Source of the DNA: Burkholderiaceae bacterium
Lineage (GTDB): Bacteria > Pseudomonadota > Gammaproteobacteria > Burkholderiales > Burkholderiaceae_D
DNA: 56,890 nt
Reading direction: 5' to 3'
Assembly: GCA_031291325.1 (NCBI GenBank)
Contig: JARLJG010000040.1
Span: 1-56,890 of the forward strand
The notes below the pieces were generated by a model. The model was not told the origin of the DNA. It was given only the letters and a program-made list of their open reading frames with translations, and searched no databases. A program made the position numbers and the translations under genes. How positions within the stretch are numbered: the first letter of the stretch is position 1; every line of letters begins with the position of its first letter. Shown in pieces: positions 8,474 through 18,177 of this stretch.

Positions 8474-9418
8474 CTACAGGCTGGCGAATTCGATCCGATT
8501 GCGACCGTTCTGCTTGGCCTGGTACAACAACTTGTCGACCACCTCGATGAAGCGTTTCGCCCCTATCTCGCCGGAAGGATCGAAAGTGCCAACGCCCATG
8601 CTGACCGTGACGACGCCGTCGACGGTCGAGCGCTCATGCGGAATTTGCAACTTTGCCAACATTTTCTTGCAACGCTCGGCCACGTGTTGCGCGGCAGCGG
8701 CATCGGTTTCCGGCAACACCAGCACGAACTCTTCGCCGCCGAAGCGCGCCACCACGTCTCTGGGACGTGTCACCGCCAGGCTCAACGTCTGGGCGATGTT
8801 CCTCAGGCAGTCGTCGCCTTGCATATGGCCGTAGCAGTCATTGTATTGCTTGAAAAAATCCACATCGAGCATGATCAGCGACAGCGGCAGCGCACTGCGG
8901 CGCGCGCTGGCCCATTCCAGATCCAGCGAGGCGTCGAACTTGCGGCGGTTGGCCACGCCGGTCAGGCTGTCCTTGAACGACAGGGCTTCCAATTCCTTTT
9001 GCAGGGCGATCAGCTTTTCTTCAGATTTCTTCCGTTCGCTGATATCGAACATGAATCCAACCAAGGCTTCCACCTCGCCGTCTTCGTTGCGCGCCACATG
9101 CACCACGTCGCGAATCCAGACATAGCCGTCATTCTTGGTCAGGGCGCGATAATCGGCTTCATGGTCCACCCCGGCCTTCGACTGCGAGATGCAGAAATTG
9201 ACGACGTACTCGCGGTCTTCCGGGTGGATGCGCGTGGCCCAATCGTCGGCGGTGAGCCAACTGTCCTGCGCCCAGCCCAGCAAGGGCTCGATTTGCGGGC
9301 CGATGTAGGCAAACTGCATCGTGGCCCAGTCGATTTTCCACGGAATCGCCTTGGTCGACTCCAGCAGGGTGCGGTAGACGGCATCGTCGCCGTCGATTCC
9401 AGGTTGTGCATCGGACAT
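8474..9418 (-). CDS. PAS-GGDEF diguanylate cyclase, 314 aa
   Basis: A soluble cyclase that makes c-di-GMP. The N-terminal half is a PAS domain with a PAC-type end (WATRIHPEDRE, then a sensing core, then VGFMFDISERKKSEE). A short coiled linker leads to a complete GGDEF domain (DSLTGVANRR... ARFGGEEF). The RPRD inhibitory site sits five residues before GGEEF, so the enzyme should be product-inhibited. No membrane segment is present, so the signal is cytoplasmic. The start was set at ATG 9418 rather than the TTG at 9430. The GGTGA six bases upstream is a modest ribosome binding site. Confidence 0.88.
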   Translation of the reverse strand: MSDAQPGIDGDDAVYRTLLESTKAIPWKIDWATMQFAYIGPQIEPLLGWAQDSWLTADDWATRIHPEDREYVVNFCISQSKAGVDHEADYRALTKNDGYVWIRDVVHVARNEDGEVEALVGFMFDISERKKSEEKLIALQKELEALSFKDSLTGVANRRKFDASLDLEWASARRSALPLSLIMLDVDFFKQYNDCYGHMQGDDCLRNIAQTLSLAVTRPRDVVARFGGEEFVLVLPETDAAAAQHVAERCKKMLAKLQIPHERSTVDGVVTVSMGVGTFDPSGEIGAKRFIEVVDKLLYQAKQNGRNRIEFASL

Positions 9419-9481
9419 GGTGATCACCAATCAAAAAAGCCGAACCAAGCGCAATCGCGCAATTTAACGGAATCGGGACGA

Positions 9482-10288
9482 CTACGCCTTCGGCGACAAA
9501 TTCCCGTGGGCGGTGGGAGTCGCGTTCCAGAACCAATAGAAGTACCCGTTATTCGCTTGCAGCAGGGTATGGGTGGTCACGCTGCTCTGGCCCAGGCTGC
9601 CCCAGCAGGCCCGAGCCGAATTGCGATTGTTATGCAGATCCACGCATTCCTGCCCCGGGATTGCCGGCTTGGGCGGAATGTACAGCGCGCTGCCGCGCGG
9701 CACCCACAAGTCGGCCAGACGAATCTTGCACAGCTTGGGCCAGTAACGCCCGACCGAGATGACCAGCGGAAGATGGGGGTCGGTCGAGGCAAAGACGTGC
9801 GGAAAATCATGGTGTTCCAGGTCGGTGCAAACCACGGTGAGCAACTTGTCGCCGGTGCCCTGGTACGGCGACCAGTGGCCGGCGAAGACGCCGTATTCGT
9901 ATTCGATCTGCGAAAGATTGGCGACCGGGCAACTCAACGGCACGGCCTGGCCCTTTTCCACCAGGGTGATGCCAAAGGCCGCCGCCACATCGCGCGTCGC
10001 CCACATCGGTTCGTAGACCACTTCATCGGCGAGCAATCCGAGCTGGGTTTCTATTCCATAGGGCGGCGTCGGCTTGACGCCGATTATTTCCGGGACCACA
10101 TACTCCCTGCCGATGGCCACATGCGGATCGGTCGCCGCCGGCGCCAGCAGCGTCGCTGCGCTCGGCAGTTCCTTGACGTAGCTGGGATTGCCGCCATCGT
10201 TGTAGAAAAAGGGCGTATCGAAGATATCGACAGCGATCTCGGGTCCCGCGATCTCCAAAACCGGCGCATCGAAGTATTTTTTAACCAT
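9482..10288 (-). CDS. conserved hypothetical protein, 268 aa
   Basis: I do not recognise this family. The protein is soluble in appearance, with no signal peptide or membrane helix, and rich in Pro, Tyr, Trp and His. Motifs that might be diagnostic are VPEIIGVKPTPPYG near residue 65, a CTDLEHHDF stretch near 155 and RYWPKLCKIRLADLWVPRG near 180. Composition suggests a beta-rich enzyme or binding domain. The gene has a good ribosome binding site (GAGGAAG about 10 bases upstream) and is 63 bp upstream of the PAS-GGDEF gene on the same strand, so the two may share a transcript. Confidence 0.7.
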   Translation of the reverse strand: MVKKYFDAPVLEIAGPEIAVDIFDTPFFYNDGGNPSYVKELPSAATLLAPAATDPHVAIGREYVVPEIIGVKPTPPYGIETQLGLLADEVVYEPMWATRDVAAAFGITLVEKGQAVPLSCPVANLSQIEYEYGVFAGHWSPYQGTGDKLLTVVCTDLEHHDFPHVFASTDPHLPLVISVGRYWPKLCKIRLADLWVPRGSALYIPPKPAIPGQECVDLHNNRNSARACWGSLGQSSVTTHTLLQANNGYFYWFWNATPTAHGNLSPKA

Positions 10289-10667
10289 TGTTGCAGCTTC
10301 CTCTCATTTTATCCACTGCAGCCATGCCCTCGGCGAAGGGCCGGCAAAGCCATACACGACAACCCCGAACAATGCTTCATTTTCGCTCGCCACGATTCGC
10401 CGGTCGAAGCGCCGCACTCGCAGACAAGCATCAAATTGCCGGTCGTTGGAAAAAATTGCTATGTTGCCACGGGAAAATCGCGCTGGCAACACCAGTCTAT
10501 TGCATATCGGCATATTGCCTTTTGGCAACAGCCACGCTTTTCTGCTTTCGCGCCATCGGGTGGGCGGCGACCTCATCATTGCGTATGCGTAGCGCACGCA
10601 GGGCAGGTATACTCGTGCCACCTGCCTGTGTCACGTTTGGACCACCTTTCACACACCATCAATCGAC
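10289..10667. other. gene-less 379-bp divergent intergenic region
   Basis: Lies between the minus-strand gene starting at 10288 and the DUF1697 gene at 10668, so it should contain both promoters. Overlapping open frames here lack ribosome binding sites. No clear operator, hairpin or repeat was found. Confidence 0.5.
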
Positions 10668-11216
10668 ATGAAAACCTGGATCGCTCTGCTAAGAGGCGTC
10701 AACGTCGGCGGCAAAAACAAGCTGCCGATGAAGGAGCTGGCCGCCACCATGGGCGCGCTGGGTTTGACCGAACTCAAGACCTATATCCAGAGCGGCAATG
10801 TGGTCTTTCGCGGCCCCGACAAAAAGGCACAGGTGCTGGCCGGCGAAATCGGCGCGGCGATCCTGGGCAAATTCGGATTCCAGCCGCAGGTGCTGGTCAT
10901 CGACGCCCGGGAACTGGCCGCCGCTGCAAGCGCCAATCCATTTCCCGAGGCGGCAACCGAGGCCGAAGGCAGGACGCTGCATCTTTTCTTTCTGGCCAAA
11001 GCCCCTGCCGCCATCGCGCGCGAACGCATCGAGGCGATCCGCCGTCAAAGCGAGCGTTGGCAGCAGATCGGCGCAGTGTTTTACGTGCACGCGCCCGAAG
11101 GCTTTGGCGACTCCAAGCTGGCCGCGCAGATCGAGAAAATTCTCGGCGTGCCGGCCACCGCGCGCAATTGGCGCACGGTCGGCGCGCTGCTGGCTCTGGC
11201 GGCGGACGCGGCGTGA
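10668..11216 (+). CDS. DUF1697 family protein, 182 aa
   Basis: The whole protein matches the DUF1697 pattern: it opens with WIALLRGVNVGGKNKLPMKEL and continues with LKTYIQSGNVVF. A central section follows with HLFFLAKAP, and the end carries a TARNWRTVGAL motif. The family is widespread, small and cytoplasmic, and has no established biochemical role. Length is normal for the family. It appears to be a single gene, with no same-strand neighbour close upstream. Confidence 0.85.
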   Translation: MKTWIALLRGVNVGGKNKLPMKELAATMGALGLTELKTYIQSGNVVFRGPDKKAQVLAGEIGAAILGKFGFQPQVLVIDARELAAAASANPFPEAATEAEGRTLHLFFLAKAPAAIARERIEAIRRQSERWQQIGAVFYVHAPEGFGDSKLAAQIEKILGVPATARNWRTVGALLALAADAA

Positions 11217-11441
11217 TGGCTGCCGCCAGGTCCGGCGATCGGCGGCGCAATCTCGGGCTCCTGCACAATTTGCACGCTTGCTGGGCCTTGTGCCGGGTCT
11301 TCAAACATGGCCGCAGCCGGATTTCGCCATATATTTCAATGGTTTCGCAAATTAGTGACTCAGGGCACCAGAAATTGCCGCATTTTTGTTGCGCTTTTGA
11401 ACTGAGCGAAAAAGTCAATATCAACCACACAAATGTTGCCG

Positions 11442-11447
11442 TATAAT
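11442..11447 (+). promoter_or_regulatory. consensus -10 hexamer ahead of the haem MCP gene
   Basis: A perfect TATAAT lies about 80 bases upstream of the receptor start. The region 17 bases further up (TATCAA) is a poor -35, so an activator or another sigma factor may be needed. The 311-bp gap 11217-11527 holds nothing else recognisable. Confidence 0.35.
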
Positions 11448-11527
11448 AAGATAGGCGTTTGCGGACATTTTGGCACACGCTCTCGAAATGCGCTCTCGAA
11501 TTAGACGCATGCAAAAGGAGATGTATC

Positions 11528-13171
11528 TTGCGCTTTGCAAATTTGAAATTGTCCCTGCAGCTATTCATTTCGATAGGCGTGACGCTTGTCGTCGCATGGA
11601 CGGGCATGCTGGTCTGGGAAGACCACGTCAACCGCAACGCGGCCATCGAGCAAGCGCGCGGCGTATCGCAAAGCGTGCACGAAATCACGGTGGCCGGGCT
11701 GACCGGCATGATGATTACCGGCTCCATCGGACAGCGCGAAGTCTTCCTCGACCAGCTCAAGCAGCTCGGGTCGATTCGCGACGTGCGGGTGTTGCGCGGG
11801 GAGCAGGTCAAGGCGATATTCGGGCCGGGCACTTCCAAGGACGCCAACGATCCCGACGACGTCGAAAAGCAGGTGCTCAGTTCCGGCAAGGCAGTCGATC
11901 TGGTCGAATCGGACGACAAGGGCGAATATTTGAGAGTCGTGCATCCGATTCTCAGTTCGACCAACTATCTCGGCAAGAATTGCATCAGCTGCCATCAGGG
12001 CGCGGAAAATACCGTGCTCGGCGTCATCAGCATGCGCATGTCCCTCAGCCAAGCCAACGCCACCGTGTTCCAGCAACGACTGCTGTCGATTCTGGCCGCC
12101 GTAGTCACCTGCGTCCCGGTTCTGCTGTTGATCTTTCCGTTCGTCCGCAGGACGGTGACGCGGCCATTGAATGCAGTGATCAAGGGCGCGAGCGCAATCG
12201 CCCAGGGCGACCTGACCCAGGACATCAAGGTCGAATCGACCAGTGAAATGGGACAAATGCAGCAGGCATTGAAGAACATGAATCAAAACCTCGCCACCCT
12301 GGTCGGCGACGTGCGCAACGGCATCGACACGATCTACACCGCATCGAGCGAAATTGCCAGCGGCAATATGGATCTATCGGCGCGCACCGAATCGCAGGCC
12401 AGTTCGCTGGAAGAAACCGCCGCCGCAATGGACCAGCTGACCATGACGGTGCAGCGCAATGCCGACAACGCGAACAAGGCCAATGAGCTGGCGCAATCCG
12501 CTTCCGAAGTGGCGGTCAAGGGCGGCGCCGTGGTGTCGCAAGTGGTCGACACGATGAAGTCGATCAAAACCTCGTCGCAAAAAGTGGTCGACATCGTCAG
12601 CGTGATCGAGGGGATCACTTTCCAGACCAATATCCTGGCTTTGAACGCAGCAGTCGAAGCGGCCCGCGCCGGCGCCGAAGGCCGAGGCTTTGCCGTGGTC
12701 GCCGCCGAAGTGCGCAATCTGGCGCATCGTTCCGAGGCGGCGGCAAAGGAAATCAAGGCCCTGGTCGAGGACTCGGTCAATAACGTCAATAGCGGCACGC
12801 TGCTGGTGGATCAGGCGGGCACGACCATGAGCCAGATCGTCGAGAGCATCAAGCACGTCACCGACATCATGGGCGAAATCACGGCGGCCAGCAATGAACA
12901 AACCACCGGCATCACGCAAATCAACGCCGCCATGACCGAACTCGACGCCGGCACCCAGCAAAACGCAGCATTGGTCGAACAGGCAGCCGCATCGGCACAA
13001 TCGCTGCAGGATCAGGCGCGGACCCTGGAAGATGTGGTGCGCAAGTTCCACTTGTCCGACAGCATCGAAGATCGCTCGGATCGGCACGCGGCGTTTGGCG
13101 CGTCGGAAGAGCCTGAGACTGCAAGCGACGGCAACTTGATTGAATCGTCAGAGACCAAACTGATACAGTAA
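11528..13171 (+). CDS. methyl-accepting chemotaxis protein with a CxxCH haem-c sensor domain
   Basis: This 547-residue receptor has a first membrane segment at about 9-29 and a second at about 185-207. The periplasmic domain between them contains NCISCHQG with Cys152, Cys155 and His156, the covalent haem-c attachment motif, near its C-terminal end. That is the layout of haem-c-binding receptor domains described in deltaproteobacteria, so the likely input is redox, oxygen or NO. A HAMP domain and signalling hairpin follow, with a slightly divergent tip (GITFQTN, AEGRGF, NLAHRS). There is no CheR-docking tail. The TTG start at 11528 is chosen because AGGAG lies 7 bases before it; an ATG at 11521 is out of frame. 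Confidence 0.9.
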   Translation: MRFANLKLSLQLFISIGVTLVVAWTGMLVWEDHVNRNAAIEQARGVSQSVHEITVAGLTGMMITGSIGQREVFLDQLKQLGSIRDVRVLRGEQVKAIFGPGTSKDANDPDDVEKQVLSSGKAVDLVESDDKGEYLRVVHPILSSTNYLGKNCISCHQGAENTVLGVISMRMSLSQANATVFQQRLLSILAAVVTCVPVLLLIFPFVRRTVTRPLNAVIKGASAIAQGDLTQDIKVESTSEMGQMQQALKNMNQNLATLVGDVRNGIDTIYTASSEIASGNMDLSARTESQASSLEETAAAMDQLTMTVQRNADNANKANELAQSASEVAVKGGAVVSQVVDTMKSIKTSSQKVVDIVSVIEGITFQTNILALNAAVEAARAGAEGRGFAVVAAEVRNLAHRSEAAAKEIKALVEDSVNNVNSGTLLVDQAGTTMSQIVESIKHVTDIMGEITAASNEQTTGITQINAAMTELDAGTQQNAALVEQAAASAQSLQDQARTLEDVVRKFHLSDSIEDRSDRHAAFGASEEPETASDGNLIESSETKLIQ

Positions 13172-13270
13172 ATGACGGCCAGGGTTGTTTCGACCTCTTG
13201 CCAGTAAATTCGCGAGCAAGAAAGCGTGTTCGCGCACGCTCGTAGAAATCCAGCAATTCAATATTCAATA

Positions 13271-13297
13271 CCCCCTCTCCCGCAGGCGGTAGAGGGG
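13271..13297. repeat. short imperfect palindrome of the CCCTCTCCCGC type
   Basis: Two CCCCTCT-type arms surround CCCGCAGGCGG. It resembles half of the inner inverted repeat in the MITE at 53202. It lies between the convergent haem MCP and PPK2 genes and may mark their 3' ends. Confidence 0.45.
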
Positions 13298-13337
13298 ATA
13301 TCCATGGAATTTGATACCTGGCGCGATTGCCCTGGCC

Positions 13338-15224
13338 TCATTCCGGCACAACCACCTTTCGTAGTCGCGTGGCCTTGGGCGCCAGCGTCGCCGTGCGCGG
13401 CCGCTTGGCGCGCACGACAGGCATCTTTGCCGGCTTTTCCGCCGCAGCCGCCTCGACCCGCTTGGCGAGCTTGTCGGCCTTGCCGGGTTTGTCGGCTTTG
13501 ACCGGCTTGTCTGCCTTGCCGGGCTTGTCGGCTTTGGCTGGCTTGGCGATTTTGGCGGGCTTTTCAGCCTTGCCGGACTTGGCGGTCTTAGCCGGCTTGT
13601 CAGCCTTGTCGGCCTTGTCTGCTTTGGCCGGCTTGTCAGCCTTGCGCGCCTTGTCGACCTGTTTTGCGCCTTCTTTTTCGGCGCGCTTGGCCAACCGCTT
13701 GGCGACTTCCCTGGCCGCCTGCGCGCTGGCCTCCTCGCCCGAACCGGCGTCCAGTTCCGCTTCGATCCGTTCGCACAGGGTGCGCAGGATCTTCACGCGG
13801 GCGTAATTCTTGTCGTTGGCTTCGACCAGCGTCCACGGCGCGGTGCCGGTGCTGGTGCGGTCGACCATGTCGCAGATCGCGGTCTGATAGGCATCCCATT
13901 TCTCGCGGTTGCGCCAGTCTTCCTCGGTGATCTTGAAGCGCTTGAACTCGATTTCTTCACGATCCTGGAAGCGCTTCAATTGCTCTTCCTGGCTGATCTG
14001 CAGCCAGAACTTGACGACGATGATGCCCGCTTCGTCGAGTTCATGCTCGAAGTCGTTGATTTCGCTATAGGCGCGCAGCCAGTCGTGCTCGGCGCAAAAG
14101 CCTTCGACGCGCTCGACCAACACCCGCCCGTACCAGGTGCGGTCGAAGATCACGAAGCGGCCTCGACGCGGCATGTGCCGCCAGAAACGCCACAGATACG
14201 GTTGCGCGCGCTCTTCTTCGGTCGGCGCGGCCACCGGCACCACCTGGTATTGGCGCGCATCGAGCGCCGCGCCGATACGGCGGATCGCGCCGCCCTTGCC
14301 GGCGGCGTCTGCGCCTTCGAACGCGCACACCACCGCGCGCCCCTTCATGCGCGGGTCGCGCGCCAGTTCCGACAAGCGCCCTTGCCAATGCGCCAGCCCG
14401 TCTTCATATTCCTTCTTGCCCAGCGACTTGCTCAAATCCAGCTCGGACAAGACGTTGCGGCCATCGAGGTCGAGTTGCAGCGGCGGCGCCACCGGCACAT
14501 CCTGCGTGACGCCGCCGGCCAGCTTCTTCTGTATCGCATCGAGTACCACGCGCCCGACCGTCAGCGAACGATAGCGGTCGTCGGTGCCCTCGACGATGAT
14601 CCACGGCGCCCACGGCGTATTGGTCAGGCGCAGCACGTGGCCGGCCACGTCTTGCAATTGATCGTAGGTCTTCAAGCGGTCCCAACTGCTGCTGGTCACG
14701 CGCCAGGCGGTATGCGGATTGGATTCCAGCGCTTTCAGGCGCTTCTTCTGGCCGTCGCGCGTCAGGTGAAACCAGAACTTGAGCACCAGCGCGCCTTCGT
14801 TGGCCAGCATCATCTCGAAACGGTTGATTTGATCGATGCGCGAATCCAGCCCGGCCAGCGGCAATTCGTCGAAAATGCGCTGGCGAATCGGGTCGGAATA
14901 CCAGGAACCGGCAAAGATGCCGACCCGCCCCTTGGGCGGCAAGGCGCGCCAGTAGCGCCACATGAACGGATGCTCGCTCTCCTCGTCGCTCGGCTCCGAG
15001 AACGCCAGGGTCGAGATGAAGCGCGGGTCCATCCACTCGTATAGGATATTGATGGTTTCGCCCTTGCCGGCGCCGTCCTGGCCGCTGATCAACACCACCA
15101 CCGGAATCTTCTTATTCTGGATCAACTGGAATTGCGCATCCAGCAGCGCCGCCCGCAGCTTGGGCACCTCTTCCTTGTAGACTTCCTTGCTGATCTTGTG
15201 GCCGATTTCTGCGGATTCGAACAT
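13338..15224 (-). CDS. pap: polyphosphate:AMP phosphotransferase (two PPK2 domains) with Lys/Ala/Pro tail
   Basis: This 628-residue enzyme transfers phosphate from polyphosphate to AMP, giving ADP. Two PPK2 domains are fused. The first (about 1-235) has Walker A GQDGAGKGE at 48-56, and the second (about 270-495) has EGADAAGKGG from 303 and DRTWYGRVLVERVEG near 361. Fused double PPK2 is typical of the AMP phosphotransferase class. Residues about 505-628 are unusual: a low-complexity tail of AKADKP-type repeats ending in RAKRPRTATL, resembling histone H1 tails. The start at 15224 has AGGGAG 6-7 bases upstream; the open frame continues another 100 codons without a good start. A perfect FNR-type box lies upstream. 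Confidence 0.88.
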   Translation of the reverse strand: MFESAEIGHKISKEVYKEEVPKLRAALLDAQFQLIQNKKIPVVVLISGQDGAGKGETINILYEWMDPRFISTLAFSEPSDEESEHPFMWRYWRALPPKGRVGIFAGSWYSDPIRQRIFDELPLAGLDSRIDQINRFEMMLANEGALVLKFWFHLTRDGQKKRLKALESNPHTAWRVTSSSWDRLKTYDQLQDVAGHVLRLTNTPWAPWIIVEGTDDRYRSLTVGRVVLDAIQKKLAGGVTQDVPVAPPLQLDLDGRNVLSELDLSKSLGKKEYEDGLAHWQGRLSELARDPRMKGRAVVCAFEGADAAGKGGAIRRIGAALDARQYQVVPVAAPTEEERAQPYLWRFWRHMPRRGRFVIFDRTWYGRVLVERVEGFCAEHDWLRAYSEINDFEHELDEAGIIVVKFWLQISQEEQLKRFQDREEIEFKRFKITEEDWRNREKWDAYQTAICDMVDRTSTGTAPWTLVEANDKNYARVKILRTLCERIEAELDAGSGEEASAQAAREVAKRLAKRAEKEGAKQVDKARKADKPAKADKADKADKPAKTAKSGKAEKPAKIAKPAKADKPGKADKPVKADKPGKADKLAKRVEAAAAEKPAKMPVVRAKRPRTATLAPKATRLRKVVVPE

Positions 15225-15309
15225 GCCTATCTCCCTTGCCGATAATATAAAGCACCTTACCCTGCGCCAATCGACGCATGACCCTCTATCTTGCGCCAAA
15301 TCGAAGACG

Positions 15310-15349
15310 AATATCAAATCGCGCAACGGCAATACTTGATCTACATCAA
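15310..15349 (-). promoter_or_regulatory. FNR/ANR-type box and -10 for the PPK2 gene
   Basis: TTGATCTACATCAA (15336-15349) is a perfect TTGAT-N4-ATCAA palindrome. On the minus strand a GATATT hexamer (15315-15310) is centred 30 bp downstream, the geometry of a class II FNR-dependent promoter. A transcript would start near 15303, about 78 bases before the PPK2 ATG. A second, sigma70-like pair (TTGGCG at 15265-15270, TATTAT at 15242-15247, 17-bp spacer) lies closer but leaves a very short leader. Confidence 0.6.
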
Positions 15350-15703
15350 ATACACGGCGGGCACGTAAATTCAGCATCTCAGGCACAGGATAAGCGCTTG
15401 CACCAATGGCTGGTTTCAACGCTTTCGACCCGACTTTCCCGGCGTTGCGCAATCGACACGTCAGCTTGACGCCCGCAGAAAGCAAAATGCCGAACGCAAA
15501 TTTGCGGATTTCAGGAAATAGACGCAAACTTCTTTGAAATTGCGAGTAAATTGTGACAGCATAGGCTCTTTGGCGCCGAATTAATCATCCAAGCCACTAG
15601 TCGAATAATCGGATTTCAGTATTGAGCAATGTTTGGAAAGTCTCGGAGTATTTCTTACGCTTTGGACGGCCATTGTTTCTTCACAATGTAAGGAAGTCAG
15701 ACT

Positions 15704-17425
15704 ATGCGTTTAACAAATCTCAACATTGGTGCTCGACTGGGACTTGCCTTTTCGCTCGTATTGATACTTCTCGCAGGCACCGTCGTCGTCGGCATTGCAA
15801 ATTCGGCGAAGCTCAATGCCGGCACGGATGTGCTGGTGCATTCCAACTGGGTCCAGGCGAATCTCGCCAACGACGCGCTCGACAATGCACGCGGCAGTAT
15901 TGCGCGCGTATTTGAACTCATCGCACAAACCGACCCGACCGTCGTCGCCGGCGCACAAGACCGCCTGAAGGCCAATACCGACGCCTTCAACGACGCGCTC
16001 GTCAAGCTGGAACCGATGCTGCATTCCGCCGAAAGCAAGGCCACCATGGAGAAGGTGAAACTCTCGCGCACGCGCTATGTCGAGGCGGTCGCCAAGGTGT
16101 CCACCCTGCTGGCCGCCGGCGATCGCGATGGCGCGTCCAGGCTGGCCTATGGGGAAACCTACGCCGCGCTGCACGCCTTCGCCGACGATTTGCGCGCCAT
16201 GGTCACCATCCAGAAAAAGCATTTCGAGGACGACGGCAAACTGAGCGCCCAGACCTACACCGATGGCCGCATCCAGATGATCGCGCTGGGGATCGCTGCC
16301 GTCCTGCTGGGGGCAGTAATGGCATGGTGGATCACCCGTTCGATTACCCGCCCGCTGGGCGAGGCAGTGCGGATTTCCGAGACCGTGGCCGGCGGCGACC
16401 TGACCACCCGCATCGTGGTCGACAGCACGGATGAAACCGGACGCCTGATCGGCGCATTGAAGGCCATGAACGACAGCCTGGTGAAAATCGTCGGCGAAGT
16501 GCGCAGCGCCACGGAAACCATGTCGACCGCCTCGGCGCAAATTGCCAGCGGCAACATGGACTTGTCGTCGCGCACCGAAGCGCAAGCCGGCGCGCTTGAG
16601 CAGACTTCGTCGTCGATGGAAGAATTGACCAGCACCGTCAAGCAGAACGCCGACAATGCGCGGCAAGCCGATCAATATGCGCAATCGGCCTCGGCTGTGG
16701 CCACCAAAGGAGGCGCAGCCGTCGCTAACGTGGTGGCGACAATGGCCGACATCAACCAATCCTCGAACAAAATCGTCGACATCATCAGCGTGATCGACGG
16801 CATCGCATTCCAGACCAATATCCTTGCCCTCAACGCCGCAGTAGAAGCCGCGCGCGCCGGCGAACAAGGGCGCGGATTTGCCGTGGTTGCGGCAGAAGTG
16901 CGCAATCTGGCGCAGCGTTCGGCCAGCGCAGCGAAAGAAATCAAGGCCCTGATCGGCGATTCGGTCGAAAAGGTCGAGGCCGGCACCCGCCTGGTCGGCG
17001 AAGCCGGTAGCACGATGGATGAAATCGTGCACAGCATCAAGCAGGTCACCGACACGATAGTCGAAATCACCACCGCCAGTCGCGAGCAATCGGTCGGCAT
17101 CGACCAAATCAACACGGCGATCATCCAGATGGACCAGGTCACGCAGCAAAATGCGGCGTTGGTGGAAGAAGCGGCGGCGGCAGCGGCCTCGCTGCAGGAT
17201 CAAGGCGCGCTACTGCTGAAACTGGTCAGCGTGTTCAAAATAGACGGCGCGCAAACGGCAGGCAGAGCGCCCGCCCCAAGCCGCCGCCCCGCCACCTCCA
17301 CCATCGCCGCGAAAAAGGCATCAAGCCCGCCCAAAGTCGCTCCCAAGCGCGTCGGCACGTCGGTGGCAGCGCCCAAACCCGTTGGCGTCTCGCGCGAAAG
17401 CGCTGACGAGTGGGAAGAATTTTGA
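15704..17425 (+). CDS. methyl-accepting chemotaxis protein with four-helix-bundle sensor and EWEEF tail
   Basis: This 573-residue receptor has membrane segments at about 11-31 and 190-211 around a helical 4HB_MCP-type sensor. HAMP (about 212-265) and a canonical signalling hairpin ([26 protein letters not shown]) follow. A flexible Ala/Pro/Lys/Arg tail of about 60 residues ends in DEWEEF, a CheR/CheB docking pentapeptide. It is the same architecture as the receptors at 5261 and 44824 but with a divergent sensor. AAGGA lies 9 bases before the ATG. Nothing in the sequence identifies the ligand. Confidence 0.92.
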   Translation: MRLTNLNIGARLGLAFSLVLILLAGTVVVGIANSAKLNAGTDVLVHSNWVQANLANDALDNARGSIARVFELIAQTDPTVVAGAQDRLKANTDAFNDALVKLEPMLHSAESKATMEKVKLSRTRYVEAVAKVSTLLAAGDRDGASRLAYGETYAALHAFADDLRAMVTIQKKHFEDDGKLSAQTYTDGRIQMIALGIAAVLLGAVMAWWITRSITRPLGEAVRISETVAGGDLTTRIVVDSTDETGRLIGALKAMNDSLVKIVGEVRSATETMSTASAQIASGNMDLSSRTEAQAGALEQTSSSMEELTSTVKQNADNARQADQYAQSASAVATKGGAAVANVVATMADINQSSNKIVDIISVIDGIAFQTNILALNAAVEAARAGEQGRGFAVVAAEVRNLAQRSASAAKEIKALIGDSVEKVEAGTRLVGEAGSTMDEIVHSIKQVTDTIVEITTASREQSVGIDQINTAIIQMDQVTQQNAALVEEAAAAAASLQDQGALLLKLVSVFKIDGAQTAGRAPAPSRRPATSTIAAKKASSPPKVAPKRVGTSVAAPKPVGVSRESADEWEEF

Positions 17426-17588
17426 GGGAGCGAATTTGGCGAATGCCCGCAAACAAATAGCCGCATAGTGTCGGCGCGTAGTTGTGCACACCCTGCCGAC
17501 TGCAAACTCGTGATTTTGGTATAACTCGCTTTTTCTTTGGGTGCAACATCGTCGTTCAACGATTGGAAAACACCGGTTGCTGGCGTTC

Positions 17589-17620
17589 GGCTTTCGGGTA
17601 GAATTGGCAGCAAACGGCCA
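17589..17620. repeat. dispersed repeat core, copy 2
   Basis: GGCTTTCGGGTAGAATTGGC followed by AGCAAACGGCCA is identical over 32 bases to the core at 973-1004. As in copy 1, it stands shortly upstream of a small membrane gene, here the one at 17712. Confidence 0.6.
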
Positions 17621-17711
17621 CAAGCAGGCATTGCACCGCGCTACCAATCTAGTATTGTCTTGATAACTATTTTCCGTAATTTTTACGAAAACAATATTCT
17701 CTTACGCGTTC

Positions 17712-18017
17712 ATGATCTTGCAAAGCTACCTTCCCTTCTTCTTTGTATTTATCGTTGCGGGAATTTGTGTTCGTGTCTATTACATTATTCACGCTCGCAA
17801 ATTGATCTTGAAATGGGTTGCCGAAAACAACCAATACATTGTTCAAAAGGAGAGTATCCAGTTTCGAATATTTCGTGACCCTAAGTTCGTCAACATTGTT
17901 GCCACCGATTCTTGCGGCATAAAAGTTCGAATTGTTTTGCGTTTGGGGCCGAAATGGATGCAGGGTGTCATTGACAATGCGGTATGCGAATCAATCACAC
18001 CATTTGAAAAAAGATAG
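17712..18017 (+). CDS. hypothetical single-helix membrane protein, 101 aa
   Basis: An N-terminal membrane anchor (about residues 5-27) is followed by a 70-residue soluble domain with alternating charged and hydrophobic residues. The family is not recognised. The ribosome binding site is weak. AT content is higher than in the flanking chemoreceptor genes, matching the left-edge islet, and the gene sits between the dispersed repeat at 17589 and the RAYT locus. Confidence 0.5.
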   Translation: MILQSYLPFFFVFIVAGICVRVYYIIHARKLILKWVAENNQYIVQKESIQFRIFRDPKFVNIVATDSCGIKVRIVLRLGPKWMQGVIDNAVCESITPFEKR

Positions 18018-18177
18018 CGGAAAATAACCTCTACTCGACCGGCTCACACTTTCTGGTGCTAAATGACGGCTGCCACCCTACTTGGCTGCGAATTGAGCTT
18101 GTGCACCATCTCTTTCGCTGGGGCGCACTTCCTCGTTCTCGGCGGATGGAGGTTAGGTACATCGAGATGTCGCAGCA

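Noticed and set aside
8405-11446. 1013-codon plus-strand open frame
   Set aside because: It runs antisense through the PAS-GGDEF and hypothetical genes and then out of frame through DUF1697; its Arg/His/Ala-rich product is typical of a GC-rich shadow frame.
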